A DNA stretch of 5,685 nucleotides. It comes from Bacteroidales bacterium (GTDB lineage: Bacteria; Bacteroidota; Bacteroidia; Bacteroidales; P3). This document shows positions 1-5,419 of the stretch, piece by piece. The notes under the pieces are model-generated. The model worked only from the letters and a program-made list of their open reading frames with translations. It did no database searches and was not told the DNA's origin. Positions within the stretch are counted from its first letter, which is position 1; every line of letters starts with the position of its first letter. The translations under genes were made by a program, and so were the position numbers. The stretch lies in contig JAFZEK010000066.1 of the NCBI GenBank assembly GCA_017560705.1, positions 1-5,685 on the forward strand, given 5' to 3'.

Positions 1-954
1 CACCATAGAACCAAACACCGCAAAGGCTATATAATATAGTATAAACAAATTGGTTATCAAGTTCAGTTCGGAGACATTAACCATATTGGCTATGGCAAAA
101 CAGAACACATACACACAATAAAGCCCCAAATCAAACGAATGCTCTATCTGCCGTATGGGCTTTATAAACGACACTCCCAACGACAACGTAGTGAGTACCA
201 ATATAAGTACTGCAATACTATTACCCAATGGCATCGCCAACGAAACAGCATACGACACCCCTGCTATGACCACCGCAACCAATATTGACAACACCGAAGA
301 CCGCCACAACTCCTTACCAAACAACAATTTCCTGGCATCGAGCATACCGGTATTTAATGTAAAGCCTTCGCTTATCTCTTTCTTCGGCGGCAACAGCTTT
401 CTGAACACTACCTTGCCAAAAAAGATAACAAACAACAAGTATAAGCCTGTAATTATCAAGTCGTAGCTAGTAACTAACAAATATAGATTATTCGGCAAAT
501 CCACGGCTTTGGATATAGCTCCTATGTTGGGTATACCTCCTGTGTATATCCCTGCCATTACGGCACTTACCTTGGCATAATCTGCAGTGGAGACACCTGC
601 AGTCTCAGACATTGGCTGAAATAGAAAATAGCCCACACCTATAGTCACTACAATACTCGCCAAACCCGTAAGAAACGCCTTTACAGCCAACTTCGACGAC
701 CATTTTCCAAAGTTGCAACTCATAAGCATTAGCGGTATGGCTATCGGAACTGCTATGTTGGACACCCACGTGCAAACACCAATTTCTTCGTTGCCAAACA
801 GTCCCATATTGCCTACCAACAACCCTATGCAATACAATACCATCATGGGACTAACCTTGTTTATAAATGTCCATTTGTGAGACAAGTTCATGACCACCAA
901 CGGCACCACCATAAGGTAAACCACCAATAAAACTAATCTTAATATCTCTGACAT
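1..954 (-). CDS. DUF819 (YjcL-like) family integral membrane protein, C-terminus cut by window edge
   Basis: Reading leftward from the ATG at 954, one frame stays open for 318 codons to the window edge, so the stop and C-terminus are missing. The product is very hydrophobic, with membrane segments near residues 5-23, 36-50, 66-80, 93-113, 129-147, 156-182, 218-240, 243-263, 275-292 and 299-317. Two stretches recall the DUF819/YjcL family: the run ending PLMLMSCNFGKW (74-85), and a small-residue motif AGIYTGGIPNIGAI (134-147), like the family's Gly-Gly-x-x-Asn segment inside a membrane helix. Members are usually near 400 residues, so roughly 70-90 are probably missing. Family function is unestablished; a transporter-like role is inferred only from topology. 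The start is the first Met of the hydrophobic N-terminus, about 40 bp after a candidate -7 box. It lies behind the alaS terminator on the same strand and is probably its own transcription unit. The family call comes from remembered motifs, not a search. Confidence 0.8.
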   Translation of the reverse strand, partial: MSEILRLVLLVVYLMVVPLVVMNLSHKWTFINKVSPMMVLYCIGLLVGNMGLFGNEEIGVCTWVSNIAVPIAIPLMLMSCNFGKWSSKLAVKAFLTGLASIVVTIGVGYFLFQPMSETAGVSTADYAKVSAVMAGIYTGGIPNIGAISKAVDLPNNLYLLVTSYDLIITGLYLLFVIFFGKVVFRKLLPPKKEISEGFTLNTGMLDARKLLFGKELWRSSVLSILVAVVIAGVSYAVSLAMPLGNSIAVLILVLTTLSLGVSFIKPIRQIEHSFDLGLYCVYVFCFAIANMVNVSELNLITNLFILYYIAFAVFGSMV

Positions 955-995
955 AATGCGACTTACATTTCTTCTAAGCAAATAGAACGGTTCTG

Positions 996-1003
996 CAAAA
1001 ATA
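996..1003 (-). promoter_or_regulatory. Candidate Bacteroidota -7 box for the DUF819 gene
   Basis: The minus strand reads TATTTTTG, matching TAnnTTTG, about 40 bp before the ATG at 954 and just after the alaS terminator. No TTG/TTTG stands at the expected 19-21 bp upstream, so the call rests on the -7 match and position alone. Confidence 0.35.
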
Positions 1004-1040
1004 CATTATTTTCCCAATATCAGTTTCTTCTAAGAGTATC

Positions 1041-1083
1041 AAAAAGAGCCTCTCCCCTTTTTCCGAGGAGAAGGCTCTAAAAA
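1041..1083 (-). terminator. Rho-independent terminator after alaS
   Basis: An inverted repeat with outer arms AGAGCC (1045-1050) and GGCTCT (1073-1078) continues inward as a mostly paired pyrimidine/purine stem, TCTCC against GGAGAA, with one bulged A. The total is about 11 bp with a short loop. Read on the minus strand, the stem is followed at once by a T run (1044-1041) and preceded by A-pairing Ts (1083-1079). The T tract is on the correct side only for minus-strand transcription. It sits about 90 bp past the alaS stop and ahead of the DUF819 gene, so it should end alaS transcripts and insulate the next gene. Confidence 0.85.
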
Positions 1084-1173
1084 TACATCTCTGAAATAGT
1101 AAGCACACGCATTTAAAACACATATATTATCTGCTTGTTCAACGTGTCATTACTTTTTTATCGTTTTTTTTCT

Positions 1174-3774
1174 CTATTCTTCTATGATAGCTTTTGCAAC
1201 TTCCATAGCCTTGTCTACACCGGCAATGTTCTTGCCACCGGCAGTTGCAAAGAACGGTTGTCCACCACCGCCACCTTGCATTTCTTTACCAGCTTGACGC
1301 ACAATGTTGGAAGCATTCTTTCCTGCATCCACGCGGTTTTGTCCTAAGACTACCAATAGCGAAGGCTTGTCGCCGAAGGTGCTACCTAACACGATAGCCA
1401 TATCAGCATTTTCGGCACGCAACGACAACAACATATCTTTCAGCATATTCAAGTCCATATCCAACTTGTCTACTACCAAGTTATTAGCTTGAGCCAACTT
1501 GTCGGCGAAGGTTTTCTTCATGGCCATAGCCTGCTCTTGTTGGAATTTGGCTATATCTTTTTGCAATGCAGCGTTCTCGTCCATAAGCTTTTGGATAGCA
1601 GCCACCATGTCTTTCGGATTCTTCATCAGCTCTTTCAAAGCATCTATTTGGTCTTGCATTGCATTGGCATAGTTTTCGGCTTCAATGCCTGTAACAGCCT
1701 CTATACGACGCATTCCCGATGCAATAGCCGATTCGGCTACGATGCGGAAACTACCTATATTACCAGTAGCACTTACGTGAGTACCGCCACAGAACTCTAC
1801 CGAGTCGGCGTATTTAACCACACGCACCACTTCGCCATACTTTTCGCCAAAGAGTGCCATAGCTCCCAACTTTTGGGCTTCGGCTATTGGCATAGCACGA
1901 TGTTCTTCCAAAGCAATATTACGACGAATATCTTCGTTTACAAGGTGTTCTACTTGACGAATTTCGTCGTGGCTTAGCTTAGCGAAGTGCGAAAAGTCGA
2001 AACGAAGACGCATATCATCCACGCTGGAACCTTTTTGCTCTACATGGGTGCCAAGCACTGTACGCAATGCTTTGTGCAATAAGTGTGTGGCAGTATGATT
2101 GTTTTCAGTGCGACGACGTTTACTTTCGTCCACCATTGCCACGAATGTTGCAGAAGGATCGGCAGGTAAAGTTTCTACTAAGTGTACTATCAAGTTGTTC
2201 TCTTTCTTAGCGTCGAAAACTCTCACTTTTTCGTCGCCACAAAGCAAGAAACCCTTATCGCCAGCCTGTCCACCGCCTTCGCCGTAGAAAGGAGTGCGGT
2301 CAAATACTAGCTGATAAAACTCTTTGTCTTTGGTTTTTACTTTGCGGTATTTCAATATTTCTACGTCGGCCGTAAGAGTGTCGTAGCCCACGAATTGTTC
2401 TTCTTGTCCGTTGTGCACCGCCACCCAGTCGTCGGTATCCACAGCGGCAGCAGCACGCGAACGTTGTTTTTGCTCTTCTAGTCCCTTTTGGAAGCCGTCC
2501 ATATCCACAGACCATCCATTTTCTTTAGCCATAAGCTCAGTAAGGTCGATAGGGAAACCGTAGGTGTCGAAAAGTTCGAAAGCAAAAGCACCGTCTATAA
2601 CATTGCCTTTAGTTTCAGCAATATATCTTTCAAATTTCAATATACCATTAGAAAGAGTGCGAAGGAACGATTGTTCTTCTTCAAGTATAATGCGTTTTAT
2701 GAGGTCTTGTTGTTTTACAAGTTCTTCAAACTGCTTGCCCATTTGGTTTACAAGTGTAGGCACAAGGTCGTAGATGAACGGTTCTTTAAATCCAAGGAAA
2801 GTGTAGCCGTAGCGTACAGCACGACGAAGAATGCGGCGTATTACATAACCGGCCTTGGCATTGGATGGCAACTGACCATCGGCAATGGAGAATGACACAG
2901 CACGCAAGTGGTCGGCACATACACGCATAGCCACATCAGCCTTTTCATCGCAGCCATAAGTAAGGTTGGCCTTGCGAGCAATTTCTTGTATAATAGGTTG
3001 GAACACATCAGTGTCGTAGTTGGATTGTTTGCCTTGCATAACCATGCACAGACGTTCAAAACCCATGCCGGTGTCTACGTGCTTAGCAGGTAGCGGCTCC
3101 AAAGTGCCGTTGGCCAAGCGGTTGTATTGCATAAACACAAGGTTCCATATTTCAATCACTTGAGGATGGTCTTTGTTCACCAAATCCTTTCCGGGCACTT
3201 TAGCTTTCTCTTCGTCCGAACGAATGTCCACATGAATTTCGGAGCAAGGACCACAAGGACCTTGGTCGCCCATTTCCCAAAAGTTATCCTTTTTACTACC
3301 AAGCAATATGCGGTCTTCGGCAATGTGTTCTTTCCAAAAATCGAAAGCCTCCATATCCTTGCCAAGGTTCTCCTTGTCGTCGCCGCCAAAAACGGTAACA
3401 TACAAGCAGCTCTTATCTATCTTTAGCACTTCGGTAAGGAATTCCCAACCCCATGCAATAGCTTCTTTCTTAAAGTAATCGCCAAAAGACCAGTTGCCTA
3501 ACATTTCGAACATAGTGTGGTGATAGGTATCGTGGCCTACCTCTTCAAGGTCGTTGTGCTTACCGCTAACGCGAAGACACTTTTGCGAATCGGCTACACG
3601 TGGATACTTTGCAGGTGCATTACCCAAAAATATATCTTTAAACTGGTTCATTCCGGCATTGGTAAACATAAGAGTAGGGTCGTTCTTTACCACCATAGGT
3701 GCCGAAGGTACAATATGATGAGCTTTGGATTCGAAGAATCGCAAAAACTCTTGGCGTAATTCATTAGATGTCAT
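1174..3774 (-). CDS. alaS: Alanyl-tRNA synthetase
   Basis: Cytoplasmic class II synthetase that charges tRNA-Ala with alanine using ATP and hydrolyses mischarged Ser/Gly-tRNA. At 866 residues it is full length for a bacterial AlaRS. The catalytic core occupies about 1-250. It shows the motif 1 region FTNAGMNQFKD (37-47), a motif 2 region with R59 and the stretch around HDTYHHTMFEMLGNW (81-95), and motif 3 VDTGMGFERL (233-242). A tRNA-recognition helical region follows to about 450. The editing domain (about 480-690) keeps all four zinc ligands, HxxxH at 560/564 and CxxxH at 662/666, which match the known E. coli ligands shifted by four. A coiled coil at about 700-757 leads to the C-Ala domain with GGGGGQPFFATAGG (834-847). 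The ATG at 3774 starts the typical N-terminus SNELRQEFLRFFESK; the stop is TAG. The leader is A/T-rich without a Shine-Dalgarno. Nothing is truncated or missing. Confidence 0.99.
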   Translation of the reverse strand: MTSNELRQEFLRFFESKAHHIVPSAPMVVKNDPTLMFTNAGMNQFKDIFLGNAPAKYPRVADSQKCLRVSGKHNDLEEVGHDTYHHTMFEMLGNWSFGDYFKKEAIAWGWEFLTEVLKIDKSCLYVTVFGGDDKENLGKDMEAFDFWKEHIAEDRILLGSKKDNFWEMGDQGPCGPCSEIHVDIRSDEEKAKVPGKDLVNKDHPQVIEIWNLVFMQYNRLANGTLEPLPAKHVDTGMGFERLCMVMQGKQSNYDTDVFQPIIQEIARKANLTYGCDEKADVAMRVCADHLRAVSFSIADGQLPSNAKAGYVIRRILRRAVRYGYTFLGFKEPFIYDLVPTLVNQMGKQFEELVKQQDLIKRIILEEEQSFLRTLSNGILKFERYIAETKGNVIDGAFAFELFDTYGFPIDLTELMAKENGWSVDMDGFQKGLEEQKQRSRAAAAVDTDDWVAVHNGQEEQFVGYDTLTADVEILKYRKVKTKDKEFYQLVFDRTPFYGEGGGQAGDKGFLLCGDEKVRVFDAKKENNLIVHLVETLPADPSATFVAMVDESKRRRTENNHTATHLLHKALRTVLGTHVEQKGSSVDDMRLRFDFSHFAKLSHDEIRQVEHLVNEDIRRNIALEEHRAMPIAEAQKLGAMALFGEKYGEVVRVVKYADSVEFCGGTHVSATGNIGSFRIVAESAIASGMRRIEAVTGIEAENYANAMQDQIDALKELMKNPKDMVAAIQKLMDENAALQKDIAKFQQEQAMAMKKTFADKLAQANNLVVDKLDMDLNMLKDMLLSLRAENADMAIVLGSTFGDKPSLLVVLGQNRVDAGKNASNIVRQAGKEMQGGGGGQPFFATAGGKNIAGVDKAMEVAKAIIEE

Positions 3775-3890
3775 TATATAATATATGTATTTATTTTACT
3801 ATTAAAACATGTTTGATACGATAACTCATTTCCCTCCATTTTATTATATTAGTACCAACTTATTTTTTTCCACAACCCAAAGCCGAAACG

Positions 3891-3898
3891 CAAATATA
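3891..3898 (-). promoter_or_regulatory. Candidate -7 box for alaS
   Basis: The minus strand reads TATATTTG, an exact match to the Bacteroidota TAnnTTTG element. Transcription from here would leave a leader of roughly 110 nt before the alaS ATG. No clear -33 TTG/TTTG is present at 19-21 bp upstream, so it is a plausible rather than firm promoter. Confidence 0.45.
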
Positions 3899-3984
3899 GT
3901 ACTATCAGTGTTTTTGTAGTCCTTTTTTTCTTAGCAACCACTATGCCTCCGGCCTACTCTTTTTTCCACCTTTTATCTTCGAAT

Positions 3985-4025
3985 GGCTAGAGCAATGAGA
4001 CTTTAAGCCATCAGCCTTGCTCCCA
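3985..4025. repeat. Imperfect hairpin bordering the 4037-4307 element
   Basis: GAGCAA (3990-3995) and TTGCTC (4017-4022) are perfect inverted arms around a 21-nt loop, with TGG/CCA able to add three more pairs outside after a small internal gap. GAGCAA recurs at 4316-4321, just beyond the right end of the neighbouring element, so TTGCTC at 4017 could pair with either copy. No T run follows, so it does not look like a terminator. Its role is unknown. Confidence 0.4.
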
Positions 4026-4036
4026 AATAGATAATA

Positions 4037-4307
4037 GGCAACTTCTAAAAATTCCACGTTCTAGAAAATTAAATTGATTGCAAAAAGAACTTTTGCGTGC
4101 GTTGACTTCGTCGATGTTGCTATCGCTCGAAATAGCTAATGCTGGGGCATTGCTCTTTACTCGCTTAATCGCAACGTTGCGTTTTTTACCGAAATCTTTC
4201 TGTTTCTTTTGGGGTCGCATAGCCCGCTATGATGGGTCAAAAGAAACTAGAAATCTTTCTAGTAAAAAATTCGCAAATCACTTGCAAAGCAATTTTTAGA
4301 AGTTGCC
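4037..4307. mobile_element. MITE-like non-coding element with 17-bp perfect terminal inverted repeats
   Basis: The ends are exact inverted copies: GGCAACTTCTAAAAATT at 4037-4053 and its reverse complement at 4291-4307, enclosing 271 bp in all. AATA directly abuts both ends (4033-4036 and 4308-4311), consistent with a 4-bp target duplication, though in AT-rich DNA that could be chance. The interior encodes no credible protein and carries a strong central hairpin. Small size, matched termini and lack of a transposase fit a miniature inverted-repeat element mobilised in trans. No transposase family can be assigned from the termini. A second copy elsewhere in the genome would be needed for proof. 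Confidence 0.5.
4197..4253. repeat. Long imperfect hairpin inside the MITE-like element
   Basis: GTTTCTTTT (4202-4210) pairs with AAAAGAAAC (4239-4247). Inside lies a second perfect stem, CATAGC (4218-4223) with GCTATG (4226-4231), which are only two bases apart, so the innermost pair must open. Allowing one bulged base, TTTCT outside the main arm extends the pairing. An adjoining palindrome, CTAGAAA-TC-TTTCTAG (4248-4263 region), partly overlaps. The structure could form in single-stranded DNA or RNA of either strand; no T run makes it a terminator. Confidence 0.6.
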
Positions 4308-4353
4308 AATAATTTGAGCAACAAACCGCCACAGCTTTTTCTTTCCTCCCCTT

Positions 4354-4413
4354 GGGATAAAAAGCCCCCCTTGCACATACAAAATTGCCCAGATATGGTA
4401 GTTTTTTTATCCC
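4354..4413. repeat. 10-bp inverted repeat GGGATAAAAA / TTTTTATCCC
   Basis: GGGATAAAAA at 4354-4363 is the exact reverse complement of 4404-4413, with 40 bp between. The overlapping AAAAAGCCCC (4359-4368) also has an exact inverted partner, GGGGCTTTTT, at 4590-4599, on the far side of the palindrome array. No gene ends here, so a terminator role has no support. The loops are long and the arms simple, so chance is possible. Confidence 0.35.
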
Positions 4414-4429
4414 TTCCCACTACTTTTCT

Positions 4430-4534
4430 ATAATTCAAAGCTTGAATTTTATATTCCAAGCTTTGGTTTTAATATTTCAAGCTTTGAATTATTAAAACCA
4501 AGATTTGAATTTTATAATTCAAGGCTTGAAATAT
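4430..4534. repeat. Array of five palindromes phased exactly every 21 bp
   Basis: Five short dyads follow the plan TTCAA-NNN-TTGAA, with centres at 4440, 4461, 4482, 4503 and 4524, a constant 21-bp step. Unit 1 has 7-bp arms (AATTCAA/TTGAATT). Unit 2 has CCAA/TTGG, where both arms changed together and stayed paired. Unit 3 has TTCAA/TTGAA. Unit 4 is imperfect (CCAA/TTGAA). Unit 5 has TTCAA/TTGAA. Around the middle unit, GGTTTTAATA (4465-4474) and TATTAAAACC (4490-4499) extend the dyad into a 35-bp hairpin with one mismatch before the core. A 21-bp step is two helical turns, placing all sites on one DNA face, as expected for cooperative binding by a dimeric protein. It lies about 260 bp upstream of the lipoprotein promoter. 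Operator, iteron-like and structural roles are all open. Confidence 0.8.
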
Positions 4535-4553
4535 ATTTTTATTGTAGAGAGAA

Positions 4554-4597
4554 GAAACTTTTCATGCGGAGGTTTGCAACTTTTCATGCGGGGCTTT
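4554..4597. repeat. Two-copy 22-bp tandem repeat
   Basis: Units at 4554-4575 and 4576-4597 match at 19 of 22 positions and share the exact core AACTTTTCATGCGG (4556-4569 and 4578-4591). It lies between the palindrome array and the lipoprotein promoter, and its GC-containing core stands out from the AT-rich surroundings. Function is unknown; a protein site or a remnant of a dispersed repeat are both possible. Confidence 0.7.
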
Positions 4598-4793
4598 TTT
4601 CTATTTTATCCTACACTTTGATGGTCAAAAAAAGCCGATTTAAAAAAAAATTGCCACACACTTCTCTCTTTTTTTTGCAATATTGAATAGTTTTTCATTG
4701 TAGTTTTTATCACTTTTTCGCGGTTATAAATCATTTTATTTCACTATTTTGCACAATATTTCGCATTTTATTTAAAAAAAAACACCAAAATAC

Positions 4794-4824
4794 TTGCACA
4801 GTTCGTAATAAATACGTAACTTTG
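4794..4824 (+). promoter_or_regulatory. Bacteroidota-type promoter for the lipoprotein genes
   Basis: TTG at 4794-4796 and TAACTTTG at 4817-4824 are separated by 20 bp, which matches the -33 TTG/TTTG and -7 TAnnTTTG consensus with standard spacing. Transcription should begin a few bases past 4824, giving a leader of about 120 nt before the ATG at 4952. It is the only well-formed plus-strand promoter seen upstream of the lipoprotein pair. Confidence 0.75.
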
Positions 4825-4828
4825 CGGC

Positions 4829-4921
4829 ATGAAAATTCGTTTTTTATCGGCTACATCTTTTGTATTTTGCATTAGCATTCGACAAAAGAAAATGAAGCTG
4901 ACGGGAAATAAATACAATTAA
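4829..4921 (+). CDS. Possible 30-residue leader peptide or gene remnant
   Basis: An ATG at 4829 opens a 30-codon frame ending TAA at 4919-4921. The peptide begins MKIRFLSATSFVFCISI, a basic start plus hydrophobic run resembling the front of a signal peptide, then turns basic and polar and stops. The ATG lies only 5 bp after the -7 box, essentially at the expected transcription start, so translation would have to be leaderless or the ATG may not be transcribed. It is 30 bp upstream of the lipoprotein start. It might be a leader peptide, the decayed 5' end of another exported protein, or chance. No homolog is recognised and expression is doubtful. Confidence 0.25.
   Translation: MKIRFLSATSFVFCISIRQKKMKLTGNKYN
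4856..4889 (+). other. Hairpin in the lipoprotein mRNA leader
   Basis: TCTTTTGT (4856-4863) is perfectly complementary to ACAAAAGA (4882-4889), an 8-bp stem over an 18-nt loop. Inside the loop TGC (4868-4870) can pair with GCA (4875-4877). It would form in the 5' leader about 60 nt before the lipoprotein start. No U run follows, so it is not an intrinsic terminator; an effect on stability or translation is only a guess. Confidence 0.4.
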
Positions 4922-4951
4922 AAAAAAATGAAATTCAAACACATATATACT

Positions 4952-5407
4952 ATGAAGAAGACGAAATATTTTTTAGCCGTATTGGCATTAGTAGCCGTGG
5001 GAAGTATTAGTATCATGAGCTGCGACAAGGAAGAAATAAACGAAGACGCTTACGTTTCCAATATGGAAAAATCCGACTGTTTGGGCATGCCAAAATACTC
5101 CGAAACATCGGAAGACTCCATTGTCTTTAACTACGAAAATCACACTCTTTTTGTAGAACACCACAACCATATTATAAATTGTGGGCACGACAGCATTAGC
5201 GTAAGTGTAAATGTGGCAAACGACACCATTTGGATAAAAGAACTTGACTTTGGTGAAGAAGCCAACTGTATATGCAATGTAACCAACTCCTATCAGATAA
5301 ACAATTTGGAGAAAGGCAGATATGTTGTAGTTGTCCGCAACTGCACTCGCATGGGAAACTACCCCGAAGGTTGTCGCATTGTATATCAAGGAATTTTAAA
5401 CATCTAA
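4952..5407 (+). CDS. Putative surface lipoprotein, Cys/His-rich, tandem copy 1
   Basis: Encodes 151 residues with a lipoprotein signal peptide: Lys-rich start (KKTK), hydrophobic core (6-20) and lipobox IMSC with the lipidated Cys at 24. The next residues, DKEE, contain K-E-E, like the K-(D/E)2 signal that sends Bacteroidota lipoproteins to the cell surface. The mature part holds six more Cys (43, 77, 106, 108, 121, 131) and five clustered His (64-79), and looks beta-rich. The pattern NC...VSV...NCIC...NLxxGxYxVxV recalls small secreted Bacteroidales proteins of unknown function; I cannot name the family. Disulfides or metal binding are possible. An in-frame ATG at 4928 would add eight polar residues, but the 4952 ATG aligns exactly with the start of copy 2 (468 bp downstream) and gives a normal signal peptide. 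There is no Shine-Dalgarno. The stop TAA is 12 bp before copy 2, implying co-transcription. Confidence 0.85.
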   Translation: MKKTKYFLAVLALVAVGSISIMSCDKEEINEDAYVSNMEKSDCLGMPKYSETSEDSIVFNYENHTLFVEHHNHIINCGHDSISVSVNVANDTIWIKELDFGEEANCICNVTNSYQINNLEKGRYVVVVRNCTRMGNYPEGCRIVYQGILNI

Positions 5408-5419
5408 AACATTATAACT

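Larger units (their letters stand above)
3775..4951. other. Long non-coding divergent intergenic region
   Basis: About 1.18 kb between the alaS start (minus) and the lipoprotein start (plus) carries no convincing protein gene. Short frames here lack plausible composition or starts and overlap inverted repeats. It is rich in homopolymer A and T runs. What it does hold is listed separately: the alaS -7 box, the MITE-like element, the 21-bp palindrome array, the 22-bp tandem repeat and the lipoprotein promoter. Between 4620 and 4790 I see only AT-rich sequence with poly-A/T tracts and no further structure I can support. Confidence 0.75.

Noticed and set aside
155..832. Short frames at 155-466 (plus) and 605-832 (minus)
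   Set aside because: Both overlap the continuous hydrophobic DUF819 frame that runs from 954 to the window edge and are shadows of it.
1489..1977. Plus-strand frame of 162 codons
   Set aside because: It is antisense to the editing and C-terminal parts of alaS, a full-length recognised gene, and has no family resemblance.
3944..3972. GCC-TCC-GGC followed by a T run as a plus-strand terminator
   Set aside because: The stem is only 3 bp and no plus-strand gene lies upstream to be terminated.
4078..4299. Plus-strand frame of 73 codons
   Set aside because: It lies inside the inverted-repeat element and crosses its hairpin and right terminus. Its composition is unlike a folded protein, and an opposite-strand frame (4011-4220) covers the same repeats equally well.
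4430..4534. CRISPR array
   Set aside because: The 21-bp period is filled by palindromes with 3-nt centres and AT-rich joins. There are no unique spacers of CRISPR length, the copies are imperfect, and no cas genes are nearby.
4928..4951. Upstream ATG at 4928 as the lipoprotein start
   Set aside because: It adds eight polar residues before a complete signal peptide, and copy 2 has its ATG at the position equivalent to 4952.
4988..5389. Minus-strand frame of 133 codons opposite lipoprotein copy 1
   Set aside because: It is antisense to a gene with a convincing signal peptide and lipobox. The similar frame opposite copy 2 (5435-5656) exists only because the DNA is duplicated.
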